64,000 nucleotides of DNA from Niastella populi (GTDB lineage: Bacteria; Bacteroidota; Bacteroidia; Chitinophagales; Chitinophagaceae). This document shows positions 53,066-62,455 of the stretch, in pieces. The first letter of the stretch is position 1, and every line of letters starts with the position of its first letter. The position numbers were made by a program, and so were the translations under genes. The stretch lies in contig NZ_LWBP01000201.1 of NCBI RefSeq assembly GCF_002078015.1, forward strand, positions 23,758 to 87,757. The letters run 5' to 3'. The notes beneath the pieces are model-generated. The model was given only the letters and a program-made list of their open reading frames with translations, did no database searches and was not told where the DNA came from.

Positions 53066-56000
53066 TTACAACTTCACCAGCTTCAATATCACTTTCTTAT
53101 TTCCCTGCCATACGACGGCGGTATAAGTTCCTGCGCGCCAGTAAACGCCTACGGTAACAGTTGCATTATTGCTCACATTGTAAATTGAGCTCACCACCTT
53201 TCCTGACGAATCATAGATATGAATGAAGATGGAATCGGTATTTGCACTTGTTATCCTCAACTTGAACGTAGTGGTTGATGGATTAGGCATGGCAACCGCA
53301 GTAAGCACTCCCAGATCGGGTTGTTTTATTTCGATCACCGTAACTGTCATCTTGTGTGTATCTACCGCGCCCTTATCGTCGGTAACCGCCAATCTGAATA
53401 CATAGGTACCGGCTACCATGTTTCGCAACTCGGTTGTTGCCGCATTAGGTGTAACCAGTGTAAAGGTAGAAGGACCGCTTACTTTTGTCCATTTATAAGA
53501 AATGATCCGGCCATCGGCATCATATGATTTTGAACCATCCAGTGTAACGCTGGCAGTTGGCAGCTGAACCGTAATATCACTGCCCGGATCGGCTACCGGC
53601 GCCTGGTTACCAGGTGACGCAGCATTGTTCACTACAATGGTAATATCGTCATTAGCCGTTGCCCCGCTGTTATCAGTTACAGTTAACCTGAACACATAGG
53701 TACCAGCTACGAGGTTATTTATTATGGTAATGGCAGAACCGGGGCTTGAGATCAGGAACTGCGACGGGCCGCTCACCTTCGACCAGGCATATTTTGAAAT
53801 ATAACCATCGCTGTCTTTTGAAGCCGACCCATTCAAAGTAACGCTGTTCGTTGGTAACGTAATGGCCATATCGGTTCCGGCATTGGCAACCGGTGGTTTA
53901 TTCGATGGCACATTCGAATTGTTCACGATCACATTTACATCGTCTGTAGCAGTGGCGCCTTTATTATCAGTTACCGTCAATCTGAACACATAAGTACCCG
54001 CAACCAGGTTGCTAAGTCCTGATGTAATACCGGCAGAATTTGCCAGCGAGAAGGTTGAAGGACCGCTTATTTTAGCCCATGCGTATTTAACTATAGAACC
54101 ATCAGGATCGCTCGAGGCGCCTCCATTGAGGGTTGTTGAATTAGTTGGCAGGGTGATGCTGATATCGGATCCTGCATTGGCAACAGGCCCCAGGTTGGCA
54201 GCTATCACGGTTACTGTTACTTCATCAAAACCAGTAGCGCCTTTATCGGCAGTTACCTGTAAGCGGAAAACATATACCCCTGCAGCCAGACCGGTTACGG
54301 TTGGCGTAGCAGCGCCGGCATTTACAATGCTATATTGAGAAGGACCTGCCGTTTTTGTCCAGGCATAGGTTACAATTTTTCCGTCAGCGTCTCTTGAAGC
54401 GGCGCCATCCAGGGTAACCGAGTTGTTAGGCAAGGTGATGGTGATATCAGTACCTGCATTGGCGATAGGCGGTTGATTGGTTGGCGGCTGTGTACCAATA
54501 GGATCTGAAAAAAGTTGCCCCATAGGAACATACTCCAGCGGAAGGCTGGCGCTTTGCCACATCAACCCGATATTCGAGCGGTTATCCGTATTGAAATACT
54601 CCATCTTAATATCGTACTTCTGTCCACCAATAAGGTTTACAGGAGAAGATCTTAAAATACCCGGGTATTGTTCTTTCCAGCTGTCAATGATCAGTTTTCC
54701 ATCAACATACAGGCGAAGACCGCCGCCGGTTTCCACCTGGAAAGTAACGGCTTCAGAATAATGCGGCATTACTTTTCCCGACCAGCGAATAGAATAGCTG
54801 CCGCTGGTAATTTTATAGTGTACTCCTAATTGATTCCAGTCGAGGAAACATACGCAAACGTCGGTTCTTGTAAATGCGGCTCTTGATAAAGCGGCATCGT
54901 TGAAGTATTCTGCTTTCAGGCCATTTCCATTGCCCCAGATAGTTGGCGCAAATGGAGCAATATTTGTTTTGCCCGATTTGGTAAGCATGTAAGGCTGTCC
55001 CGTAACTGGTTGCACCCTTATCACCTCATTTGAACCGGCAAGCGGGCTTAATAAATAATCCACTGCGCTGGTAAGCAGCGACAGGGCGCCGCCGGCGATA
55101 CCTGAAGTAGTACATTGCAGAATGTCTGCTTTTTTTACGGCGTTGGGCGATTCATTTGAAATACCTGCTCTTCTGTGACCGGTAATGGTACAGTTCCTGA
55201 TCATTACAGGCAATTCACCATCCAGCGGGCCTTCTTCCATGCGAATGGCATAATCCAGTCCGGCAGCATCGATGATCAGGTTTTCGAATTTCACCCGCAT
55301 ACTGTTACCAGAAGAGGCTTTGATCTTTATTTCGCTGTTATATACATAACCACCGCGGTACAGGTAAGAGTTAGAATAGGCGCCATGATAGATGCCCATT
55401 TCATTATTATAAAGTACAGAATCTTCAATAACGTGCAGTTTTAAGTTATTTTGCCAGGTTACCAGTCCGCCGCAACAATTGTGCGCCATATTGTTCTTAA
55501 ATTCCCAAACGCTTTCAATCAACCCTTCCTGCCAAAAATAACCGCCACCATTCCGGAAATCACCGGTCATACCGATGGCTACATTATTATTACATACATT
55601 ATCATCGCCAACGCCCAATAGAAAGGCGCTTACTGTAAATGTGGGTGCATCGCCGTTGTCGATATCGGCGGCATTGTGCAAAAATGAACCTTTTGCCACA
55701 ATATTGCCATCCCAGGTAATGCCATGGGTTAAATCGAGCACATCCCACCAGAAGGCGATCTCCATGAAATTGTAGGCGGTATTGCCTTTCATGGTTATGC
55801 CATTTGAACCGTGGGGAACATAACTGTGGCTTCCGGTATCACGAATAACGCAACCCTCAACTACTGAACCTACACTTCCATTGCCACAATGGTGAAAGTG
55901 AATGCCATATCTGCCCAAAACAAATTCGGGGGTAGAATCACCGGTGCGGTTCTTACGTGGCCCGATGTAGCGGATCTGAATATTTTTTATTGTTTGTGGT

Positions 56001-56863
56001 ACTGACGTACGAATAAAAATGTGTGTTCTTCCCGAAGCGGTTCCTTCAATGCGCACATTTCTGGTGAGATTGATCACTTCGGCACTCCACGTATTATTTA
56101 TTTGCGGGTGGGCGCGAAGCGTTCCGGCACTCAGCGTAACAGACGATCCTGAAATGCTGGTTATCTTACGATCTTCGAAACCATTGGTAAAAGCGCTGCC
56201 AACCGCAGGCGCCTCCGTTGGCGCAATGGTGATATCATCATCGGCCCGCCAGCCCGAAGGGGTGCTGTTCAGTGAAATGGTACTGGTACCTGAAGAAATA
56301 TGACCGGCAGCACGTACAAACGAAGTTTTGGGCGAACCGATCAGGTCGAGCAAACCCGAGCCCATGGCCCACAAACCAACGTCGGCTGTAACTACATCCA
56401 TACCGCCGCCTACGAATTTGCTTTCGTCGATATTGATGAACTGTAAAGTATGGACTATGCTGGCCGATGAGGGACGCATGGATAATTTTCCTTCAACCAC
56501 CACATTACCTGAAGATTGAAGCGTGGCATTTCTGCCCGTATCAAATTGTAAAGTGGCTCCGCTGCTGATGCTGACGCCTGCATAACTTGCTGTAGTGAGA
56601 TCGTATGTAACAGTATGACCAGAAGAAATAAGAGGAGTATCTGAGGGCCCTGGCAATTTTCCACCCCATGTTGCAGGATCAGACCAGTTACCTGACTGCA
56701 CAGTGGAAATGGTACCTAACAGTGCGAAAGTTTGTCTTGGCGCACACTCTATCGTCTTGGCACGGACTTCTTGCTTCTTCGCTCCCAATTGAGACGTAAT
56801 AGCCAACCCGGTTGCAGTCATTGACGCATCCCGTAGGAATTTCCTTCGAGTAGTGTTGATCAT
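53066..56863 (-). CDS. Large secreted G8/beta-helix/PA14/PKD protein with Tat-like start and T9SS tail
   Basis: A surface or secreted protein, probably glycan-binding or glycan-cleaving. The 1265 residues start with RRKFLRDASMTATG (6-19), a twin-arginine-type signal. A G8 domain (about 52-175, NWSDPATWGGKLPGPSDTPLISSG) is followed by a right-handed beta-helix (about 265-600) and a PA14-like domain (about 645-785, LKAEYFND). Four PKD domains begin near 797, 892, 990 and 1087 (PPVANAGTDMAITLPTNSVTLNGSA type). The T9SS sorting domain covers about 1185-1265. The G8-plus-helix layout is shared with CEMIP/TMEM2-type hyaluronan-binding proteins. No catalytic residue can be assigned. It adjoins the polysaccharide genes but has its own terminator. 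Confidence 0.85.
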   Translation of the reverse strand: MINTTRRKFLRDASMTATGLAITSQLGAKKQEVRAKTIECAPRQTFALLGTISTVQSGNWSDPATWGGKLPGPSDTPLISSGHTVTYDLTTASYAGVSISSGATLQFDTGRNATLQSSGNVVVEGKLSMRPSSASIVHTLQFINIDESKFVGGGMDVVTADVGLWAMGSGLLDLIGSPKTSFVRAAGHISSGTSTISLNSTPSGWRADDDITIAPTEAPAVGSAFTNGFEDRKITSISGSSVTLSAGTLRAHPQINNTWSAEVINLTRNVRIEGTASGRTHIFIRTSVPQTIKNIQIRYIGPRKNRTGDSTPEFVLGRYGIHFHHCGNGSVGSVVEGCVIRDTGSHSYVPHGSNGITMKGNTAYNFMEIAFWWDVLDLTHGITWDGNIVAKGSFLHNAADIDNGDAPTFTVSAFLLGVGDDNVCNNNVAIGMTGDFRNGGGYFWQEGLIESVWEFKNNMAHNCCGGLVTWQNNLKLHVIEDSVLYNNEMGIYHGAYSNSYLYRGGYVYNSEIKIKASSGNSMRVKFENLIIDAAGLDYAIRMEEGPLDGELPVMIRNCTITGHRRAGISNESPNAVKKADILQCTTSGIAGGALSLLTSAVDYLLSPLAGSNEVIRVQPVTGQPYMLTKSGKTNIAPFAPTIWGNGNGLKAEYFNDAALSRAAFTRTDVCVCFLDWNQLGVHYKITSGSYSIRWSGKVMPHYSEAVTFQVETGGGLRLYVDGKLIIDSWKEQYPGILRSSPVNLIGGQKYDIKMEYFNTDNRSNIGLMWQSASLPLEYVPMGQLFSDPIGTQPPTNQPPIANAGTDITITLPNNSVTLDGAASRDADGKIVTYAWTKTAGPSQYSIVNAGAATPTVTGLAAGVYVFRLQVTADKGATGFDEVTVTVIAANLGPVANAGSDISITLPTNSTTLNGGASSDPDGSIVKYAWAKISGPSTFSLANSAGITSGLSNLVAGTYVFRLTVTDNKGATATDDVNVIVNNSNVPSNKPPVANAGTDMAITLPTNSVTLNGSASKDSDGYISKYAWSKVSGPSQFLISSPGSAITIINNLVAGTYVFRLTVTDNSGATANDDITIVVNNAASPGNQAPVADPGSDITVQLPTASVTLDGSKSYDADGRIISYKWTKVSGPSTFTLVTPNAATTELRNMVAGTYVFRLAVTDDKGAVDTHKMTVTVIEIKQPDLGVLTAVAMPNPSTTTFKLRITSANTDSIFIHIYDSSGKVVSSIYNVSNNATVTVGVYWRAGTYTAVVWQGNKKVILKLVKL

Positions 56864-57503
56864 AGGGATATTTTTACGTTTTTCTTAAAGAGTAGTTTCA
56901 CGAATTAACTAACAAACATGGTGCCTGAAAGCATGTTGATAAAAAGATTCATAAAAAAATAGACTAAAGTCAAACACATTTTTCCGAATTGAAATATGTA
57001 AGATGCGCTTCGCTTATTTCTCTCATTCATCATTTCATAGAACCTGCGTTCCTGTTAGTATTCATAATAAACAGTGTTGCAATGCGAAAAAGTATAAGGA
57101 AGAAATTTAGATTTGAAAAAGCAGTAGACACTCGTATAATTACCGGCGGAAATTACTATTTCATTATGAAGATAGTCCTATAAAATAATAAGCATTAGTA
57201 CTTAGTTATTTGCAGAAAACAGCTGATGCACAGCCACCTGAGGCAACGCCTGAAAGAACGAAATAGTACGACTGCAAAAAAAAATAATGCGGTGACAGAC
57301 AGGCCGGAAAACAAAAATGCCGGTTCCATTAAGAATAATCTTAATAAAACCGGCGACACATATAATAATAGAAGAAGAAAAAGAATCGGGATACCAGTTA
57401 GTATCCATTAACTGTATGCGATACAATTTATTTATTAAAAACCCGCAATTAATTCAGCAGGCAACATTCCGGTAATTTACTTACAACTCAACAAAACCAT
57501 GAC
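56864..57503. other. 640-bp gene-free region between the G8 protein and the polysaccharide genes
   Basis: Short open frames here lack family features and are not supported. A hairpin (57319-57354) is described separately. The rest is AT-rich leader upstream of the G8 gene (56864-57000). No TAnnTTTG element was found. Confidence 0.6.
57319..57354 (-). terminator. Hairpin downstream of the deacetylase operon
   Basis: GCCGGTT...ATTAAGA (57319-57334) pairs with TCTTAAT...AACCGGC (57339-57354): two 7-bp stems with a 2/2 internal loop and a 4-nt apical loop. On the minus strand it is followed by ATTTTTGTTTT. It lies 150 bp after the stop of the deacetylase gene and may end the operon message. Confidence 0.65.
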
Positions 57504-58328
57504 CTACCTCAGTATTTTTTCAAAACGGTTGAATACTTTTATAAAGCCCCAAACGCAAACCTTAAATTTCCAGAACGGAAATACCCCGCTCACATGGATC
57601 CGGCTCACAAACAAAGAATGTTGAAGCGGCAGTTTATCAACCCAGTTACTTACCCTGAACGCCAGCCTGATATCATGCCGTTTCAGTAATTCGAACATTG
57701 CCTGTCGCTTATTCTCATCCTTTTGGTTATAGGCCCCGAACGTGTACGCATGGCAGGGTTGTACCGGAATACCCAATTCCTTTAACCGCTCCTTCGTTTT
57801 ACTGATATCCGTTTCAATTTCGGCCAGGCTGAGTTTTGAATAGCTCTGGTGGCTGTAGGTGTGTAAACCGTATTGTACCATATCCTTACTCATGGCAACC
57901 GCTTCATCAACATGCATGAATTCGCCCATTGGGTTAGGATCCATGTGCCTGTTATCAGGCGACTGAATAAAACCGGCAACCAGAAAAATGTTCGCTTTGA
58001 TGTTATATGCTTTCAGGAGCGGGTACAAACTGGTAAAATTATCGCGGTACCCGTCGTCGAGTGTGATCATTACAGATTTGCGGGGCAACGGCTTTTTTTG
58101 TTCAAGATGCGCAATTACATCGCTGATAAAGACAGTGGTATACCCCTTTTTGTTCAGGTAATCAAACTGCTCACGCAACTGGCTGGTGGTAACTGTAAGA
58201 AAATCCGCATCGTTGCCGCTGCTTATTTTATGGTAATTCAATACCGGCAACCCGCCAAAAAATGACCCCATTTTAATTACCAGAACTACTATTACTACTA
58301 CCAATAATGCTACAACTAAATACACCAT
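57504..58328 (-). CDS. Membrane-anchored polysaccharide deacetylase
   Basis: It should remove N- or O-acetyl groups from a cell-surface or exported polysaccharide. The 274-residue product has an N-terminal membrane anchor (2-20) and a NodB-type domain. That domain has TLDDGYRDN (Asp91, Asp92: base and metal ligand) and the metal-binding HTYSH (His156, His160), plus VFISDVIAHLEQ and FLVAGF. The metal site is complete. It is a paralogue of the protein encoded at 58958-59788. An acyltransferase gene lies between them (10 bp upstream), so the three probably act on one polymer. Confidence 0.88.
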   Translation of the reverse strand: MVYLVVALLVVVIVVLVIKMGSFFGGLPVLNYHKISSGNDADFLTVTTSQLREQFDYLNKKGYTTVFISDVIAHLEQKKPLPRKSVMITLDDGYRDNFTSLYPLLKAYNIKANIFLVAGFIQSPDNRHMDPNPMGEFMHVDEAVAMSKDMVQYGLHTYSHQSYSKLSLAEIETDISKTKERLKELGIPVQPCHAYTFGAYNQKDENKRQAMFELLKRHDIRLAFRVSNWVDKLPLQHSLFVSRIHVSGVFPFWKFKVCVWGFIKVFNRFEKILR

Positions 58329-58338
58329 TATTTATTTA

Positions 58339-58890
58339 TCATTTAACCGGGTTATTTACATATCCTTCCACCGCGTTGGCCCTCGGAATTATTTCAAGGG
58401 AACGGTTATTGACCACCAGACTGTTGGCAGGAATATCGGAATTGATATAGGAGTTGGGGGCAATCAGTACATTATCCCCTATCCTGATGTTACCAACCAG
58501 AACCGACCCTGTGCCGATCCAAACATTGTTTCCGATCACCGGGCATCCTTTTTGCCTGCCCCGGTTGGTTTGGCCAATGGTGACCCCATGTTCGAGGTTA
58601 CAGTTCTCACCAATGACCACCCTGCCATTAATTACGATCTGGCCAAAATGGCCCAGGAATAGCCCTCTGCCGATTTTCGTGGCAATGGGAATCTGGAAGC
58701 CATATTTGAACTTGTAATGCTTCAGCAGCATCCGGTAAAACATTCCCGCTATTGAAAACTTCTTATACCGGGCACATTTTCGTAAAATGTAGGAATACCT
58801 GAAGCCGGGTACCTGAAGACCTTTAAAGAACGTTTTTCTATCACTTCTTCCAAAATAACGATAAAGGTCTGCTTTGATCAACTCTTCCAT
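58339..58890 (-). CDS. Hexapeptide-repeat acyltransferase (serine-acetyltransferase-like)
   Basis: It likely adds an acetyl group to a sugar of the surface polysaccharide. The 183-residue product has an N-terminal helical part and a left-handed beta-helix with hexapeptide repeats (IGRGLFLGHFGQIVING, IGENCNLEHGVTIG, IGNNVWIGTGSVLVGNIRIGDNVLIAPNS). The candidate catalytic His is in NLEHGVTIG. It matches the colanic/capsular acyltransferase and CysE-like group, but true serine acetyltransferase is unlikely given its neighbours. It is followed 10 bp later by a deacetylase, with a 67-bp gap to the upstream one. Confidence 0.85.
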   Translation of the reverse strand: MEELIKADLYRYFGRSDRKTFFKGLQVPGFRYSYILRKCARYKKFSIAGMFYRMLLKHYKFKYGFQIPIATKIGRGLFLGHFGQIVINGRVVIGENCNLEHGVTIGQTNRGRQKGCPVIGNNVWIGTGSVLVGNIRIGDNVLIAPNSYINSDIPANSLVVNNRSLEIIPRANAVEGYVNNPVK

Positions 58891-58957
58891 TTCTTTGATT
58901 ATAAGGTTTAAAATAGAGATACGTGGTAAAGAAAGGGAGTACGGACATTAAATGAGC

Positions 58958-59788
58958 CTATTTAAAGATACGTTCGAAGCGTTGTACAATACGGATAAAG
59001 CCTGTAAGGGCCATCCTGAATTTGAACATAGAATAAGCACCGTTCATATGTAACCGGTTCAGCAGTAAACGGTTCATATTTTTCATGGGCATTTTATTTA
59101 ACCGGTCGCCTACTTTAAAGGCATACCTTACCCCATACTTTTTCAAAATGCCGAACACTGCCTTTTGTTTAACCGGGTCGTCTTTCATATAAGCCGCAAA
59201 AGAATAGGCAAAACAAGGCTGATAGGGAATGCCGAGGTCATCGAGCCGCTTTTTCGATATACGCATATCCTCATCGATCTCTCCCAGCGTCATTTTATGA
59301 TAGCTCTGATGATACATGGTATGCAGCCCATACTGTACATGATCTTTACAGATCTCCTTTGCCTCTTCCACCAACATGAACTCCCCTTCCGCCCGCGGCC
59401 CCAGATTATCGTGCGTTTGAACAAACCCGGCCACGATAAAGATATTCGCCTTACAGTTGAACTCCTTTAATAAAGGATACAGATCGGTATAATTATCGCG
59501 GAAGCCGTCATCGAGCGTGATCATGAGGGGTTTGGGCGGCAGCGGCGTGCCCTTCTCTATGTAATCGATCATATCGCTGATAAAGATCGTATTGTACCCT
59601 TTTTTTGTAATGTACTGCAGGTGCTCGCGCATGCGCGAAGTGGCCACAGTTAAAAAATCGGGCTTTTTTGTGCTGCTGATCTTATGGTAAACCAATACCG
59701 GTAATCCTTTGAAAAAAGGCCCCGCATATAAGTACATAAGAATAAAGGTTATTACCAGTATCACAACTGGTATTATAATATATACCAT
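58958..59788 (-). CDS. Membrane-anchored polysaccharide deacetylase
   Basis: A second NodB-type deacetylase of the same subfamily as the gene at 57504-58328. The 276 residues have an N-terminal anchor (3-22) and the complete site TLDDGFRDN (Asp93, Asp94) and HTMYH (His156, His160). They also share LPVLVYHKISS, SDMIDYIEKGTPLPP and the unusual C-terminal RFERIFK with the paralogue. The two proteins are co-linear along their full length, indicating duplication. Possible reasons for keeping both are different substrates or steps of one process. Confidence 0.88.
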   Translation of the reverse strand: MVYIIIPVVILVITFILMYLYAGPFFKGLPVLVYHKISSTKKPDFLTVATSRMREHLQYITKKGYNTIFISDMIDYIEKGTPLPPKPLMITLDDGFRDNYTDLYPLLKEFNCKANIFIVAGFVQTHDNLGPRAEGEFMLVEEAKEICKDHVQYGLHTMYHQSYHKMTLGEIDEDMRISKKRLDDLGIPYQPCFAYSFAAYMKDDPVKQKAVFGILKKYGVRYAFKVGDRLNKMPMKNMNRLLLNRLHMNGAYSMFKFRMALTGFIRIVQRFERIFK

Positions 59789-59991
59789 GGACTGGGATAT
59801 TATTGATGAATAAATAATTTATATGGTATAGATCACCAGCACGAATGGCACAATGCCAATACCGCTGTTGTGTTTGCACAACTGCTTAAGGTATACAATC
59901 AGGTTTTCTTCAGATAATGAGGTCGGTGAGTTCTTTGGGATTTGGGTGGGTGCAAGAAAGAAAATAAATCCGTGAATAACAAGTTTACCTG

Positions 59992-60068
59992 ATAAAAAAA
60001 TAAAACAGGCAACAACCAATATAATACATTGTCAAACGGGTTTCATCAATATACTATGGTTGCTGCCT
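59992..60068 (-). terminator. Terminator downstream of the dehydratase gene
   Basis: On the minus strand AGGCAGCAACCA (60068-60057) pairs with TGGTTGTTGCCT (60018-60007, one G-U), with further AT pairing inside. It is followed by a T-rich tail TTTTATTTTTTTATC. It begins 15 bp after the dehydratase stop at 60083. The rest of 59789-60082 has no supported gene. Confidence 0.75.
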
Positions 60069-60082
60069 GTGAGGTTGGTGTT

Positions 60083-62068
60083 TCAATCGGCGGCCGTTGC
60101 TGTTAAGGCCTTATTAAGTTGCAAATCGAGTTTTTCGTATTGAGAATTCTTGCTCTTGAATTCGGGAACCAGCTCTTTCATTTTCTTCACGATACCATAG
60201 TTGTCTTCAAGGCGGCTCATGCTTATCAGGTCTTCAATATCTCTTACTACTTTATGCGAGCAGGGTATTATCTTGGCAATTTTGATCTTCTCGTGGTGCG
60301 TGGGCAGCGTTTTCTCTTTTTCGTTCAGCAGTTCTTCATACAACTTCTCACCGGGGCGCAAACCGCTATATACGATCTTGATATCTTCATCGGGCGTTAA
60401 ACCGGCGAGGCGGATCATCTTCAGCGCCAGGTCAACGATCTTAACCGGTTTGCCCATATCAAATATAAAGATCTCTGCTCCTTTGCCCATAATGGCCGCT
60501 TCCATTACCAGTTGCACCGCTTCGGGTATGGTCATGAAATAGCGAGTGATCTCAGGATGCGTTACGGTAACCGGCCCGCCCTGTTGTATCTGTTGCCTGA
60601 AGCGCGGGATCACACTGCCGTTTGAACCAAGTACATTGCCAAAACGCGTAGTGATGAATTTGGTTCTTGTAGCGCCGGCACCATGTTTGCCATCACCGTT
60701 TATCAATCCCATAATGGTTTGATCAACCAGGTTATCGGCCACACTGCTCAGCGACTGAACGTACATTTCGGCGATCCGTTTGGAGGTTCCCATAACATTG
60801 GTTGGGTTCACCGCCTTATCGGTAGAGATCATTACAAATTTGTGCACGTTGTATAAAACGCTCAGGTCGGCGATGATCTTCGTTCCCATTACGTTGGTAA
60901 GAATGGCTTCCGACGGATGTCTTTCCATCATTGGCACGTGCTTGTACGCCGCAGCGTGGAATACAAAGTGAGGACGGTACTCGCGGAAAGGGATCTGCAT
61001 CCGGTTTCTATCGCGAATATTGCCGATAAAGATCTTTATGTCAGACTCAGGGAATTTTTCTTCCATCTCGAGCTGCATCTCATGCAAAGGAGACTCGGCC
61101 TGATCGCACAGCACAACCATTTCCGGTTTGAACGATAACACCTGGCGTACGATCTCGGAACCTATTGAACCGGCGGCGCCGGTGATCAATATCCTTTTAC
61201 CGGTAAGTTCGCTGGAAATTTTTTCGTTATTGATAATGATGGGCTCGCGTTGTAAAAGGTCTTCGATCCGTAATTCCTGAATCTGTTTCAGGCTAAGTTT
61301 ACCATAGATCCACTGGTCGGAAGGGGGAACCGTAAGTACTTTGATGCCGAACTGCAAACATTTTTCAATAACCACTTTTTTATCCTTGCTGTCGAGCTGC
61401 TCGTTCATGAGAATGAGCTTATCGATCTTCTTTTTTGTTTTCAGCAAAGGCAGTTCCCTGATATGGTACACTCTTTTTTGCTGAATGGAAACATTGGCCT
61501 TATTGATATCGGTATCAACAAAACCGGCAATTACGAACTTATTGGTGATGCTCGACTCAATGGCCTGTTTTACCAGCATAGCTTCGGTATCGCTGCCGTA
61601 GATCAGTACATTCTCTTTTAAGACAATGGCGTTCTGTTTTATATAGTAATAAAACCCGCGCACCATAGAACGCAACATCATATGAAGTGTACAACTTATA
61701 AAGAAGTTGATCAGCAATACGCCTGAAATGTTAAGCGTGTTAATATGGTATTCGCGGTTCACAAGAAACACTACTGCAATGGGATACAAAACACCGGTGA
61801 TGAGCACAGCGAGCGAAATACGCATCATGTCATACACATTCGAGAAGCGAAGCATTCCCGTGTGTATGCGCATGCAGTAAAATACCGGCAAAGAAATGCA
61901 GCAGTATAAAATGGTGTATATAAAAAAGTGGCCGCGCAGGATGGCTGAGAATTCAAACTGCTTTACGATAAAATATGATAACGTAAAGGAGAATCCGGTT
62001 ACAACCAGATCGATGATCAATATAACCCACCTGGGTACTGGCCTGGAGAATGACAGAAACTTCTTCAT
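60083..62068 (-). CDS. Membrane-bound nucleoside-sugar dehydratase/epimerase (WbpM/CapD/FlaA1 family)
   Basis: It converts a UDP-GlcNAc-type sugar (4,6-dehydration, possibly with C5 epimerisation) for surface polysaccharide synthesis. The 661-residue product has four N-terminal membrane helices (about 15-135). A CoA-binding-like Rossmann segment (about 150-260, NVLIYGSDTEAML) precedes the catalytic domain with GAAGSIGS (297-304), STDKAVNPTNVMGTSKRIAE (Ser415, Asp417, Lys418, Met426, Lys430), and RFGNVLGSNGSV. Met replaces the usual SDR Tyr, as is normal for this family. Length is typical of the full WbpM form. Confidence 0.92.
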   Translation of the reverse strand: MKKFLSFSRPVPRWVILIIDLVVTGFSFTLSYFIVKQFEFSAILRGHFFIYTILYCCISLPVFYCMRIHTGMLRFSNVYDMMRISLAVLITGVLYPIAVVFLVNREYHINTLNISGVLLINFFISCTLHMMLRSMVRGFYYYIKQNAIVLKENVLIYGSDTEAMLVKQAIESSITNKFVIAGFVDTDINKANVSIQQKRVYHIRELPLLKTKKKIDKLILMNEQLDSKDKKVVIEKCLQFGIKVLTVPPSDQWIYGKLSLKQIQELRIEDLLQREPIIINNEKISSELTGKRILITGAAGSIGSEIVRQVLSFKPEMVVLCDQAESPLHEMQLEMEEKFPESDIKIFIGNIRDRNRMQIPFREYRPHFVFHAAAYKHVPMMERHPSEAILTNVMGTKIIADLSVLYNVHKFVMISTDKAVNPTNVMGTSKRIAEMYVQSLSSVADNLVDQTIMGLINGDGKHGAGATRTKFITTRFGNVLGSNGSVIPRFRQQIQQGGPVTVTHPEITRYFMTIPEAVQLVMEAAIMGKGAEIFIFDMGKPVKIVDLALKMIRLAGLTPDEDIKIVYSGLRPGEKLYEELLNEKEKTLPTHHEKIKIAKIIPCSHKVVRDIEDLISMSRLEDNYGIVKKMKELVPEFKSKNSQYEKLDLQLNKALTATAAD

Positions 62069-62455
62069 GCTATTAGCAATATGTTTACAATGTTGTTGTT
62101 TCGAACGCGGATTTTCCAGGAAATAGATGAAACTACCATCAGCGAAAACAATAGATGGTCAGGCGAAATGGATATTGCGCAGGAAATATGGATCCAGGGT
62201 TAATGAATGCACAGAAAAATGGATTGTAAATCGCAGGATGTTCAAAGGATTAACACAACAACAACAACATTTTTATACGTCTTTGCACAAGGATATTGAT
62301 ATATAATATATATAGTAGACTAAAATAGAGGACAAAAGATGGATTTGTAATTGAGATACATTTCAAAGGATCGGGATACAATTTCTCAGGAGTTAAGAAT
62401 CCTGTACACGTGGTTAATTATCGGAAAGGACCGCTTCAGTTACCAGGTAGGAAAT
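62069..62455. other. 387-bp spacer without a gene
   Basis: It is AT-rich and has a CAACAACAACAAC run (about 62255-62270) and TATATAATATATATAG (about 62300). No terminator hairpin, promoter consensus or coding sequence could be supported. Confidence 0.55.

Noticed and set aside
57226..57411. 61-codon charged frame
   Set aside because: It spans the inverted repeat at 57319-57354 and has low-complexity Asn/Lys content; a terminator explains the sequence better.
59819..60019. 66-codon minus-strand hydrophobic frame
   Set aside because: It starts at a TTG inside the terminator hairpin of the dehydratase gene and shows no homology-like features.
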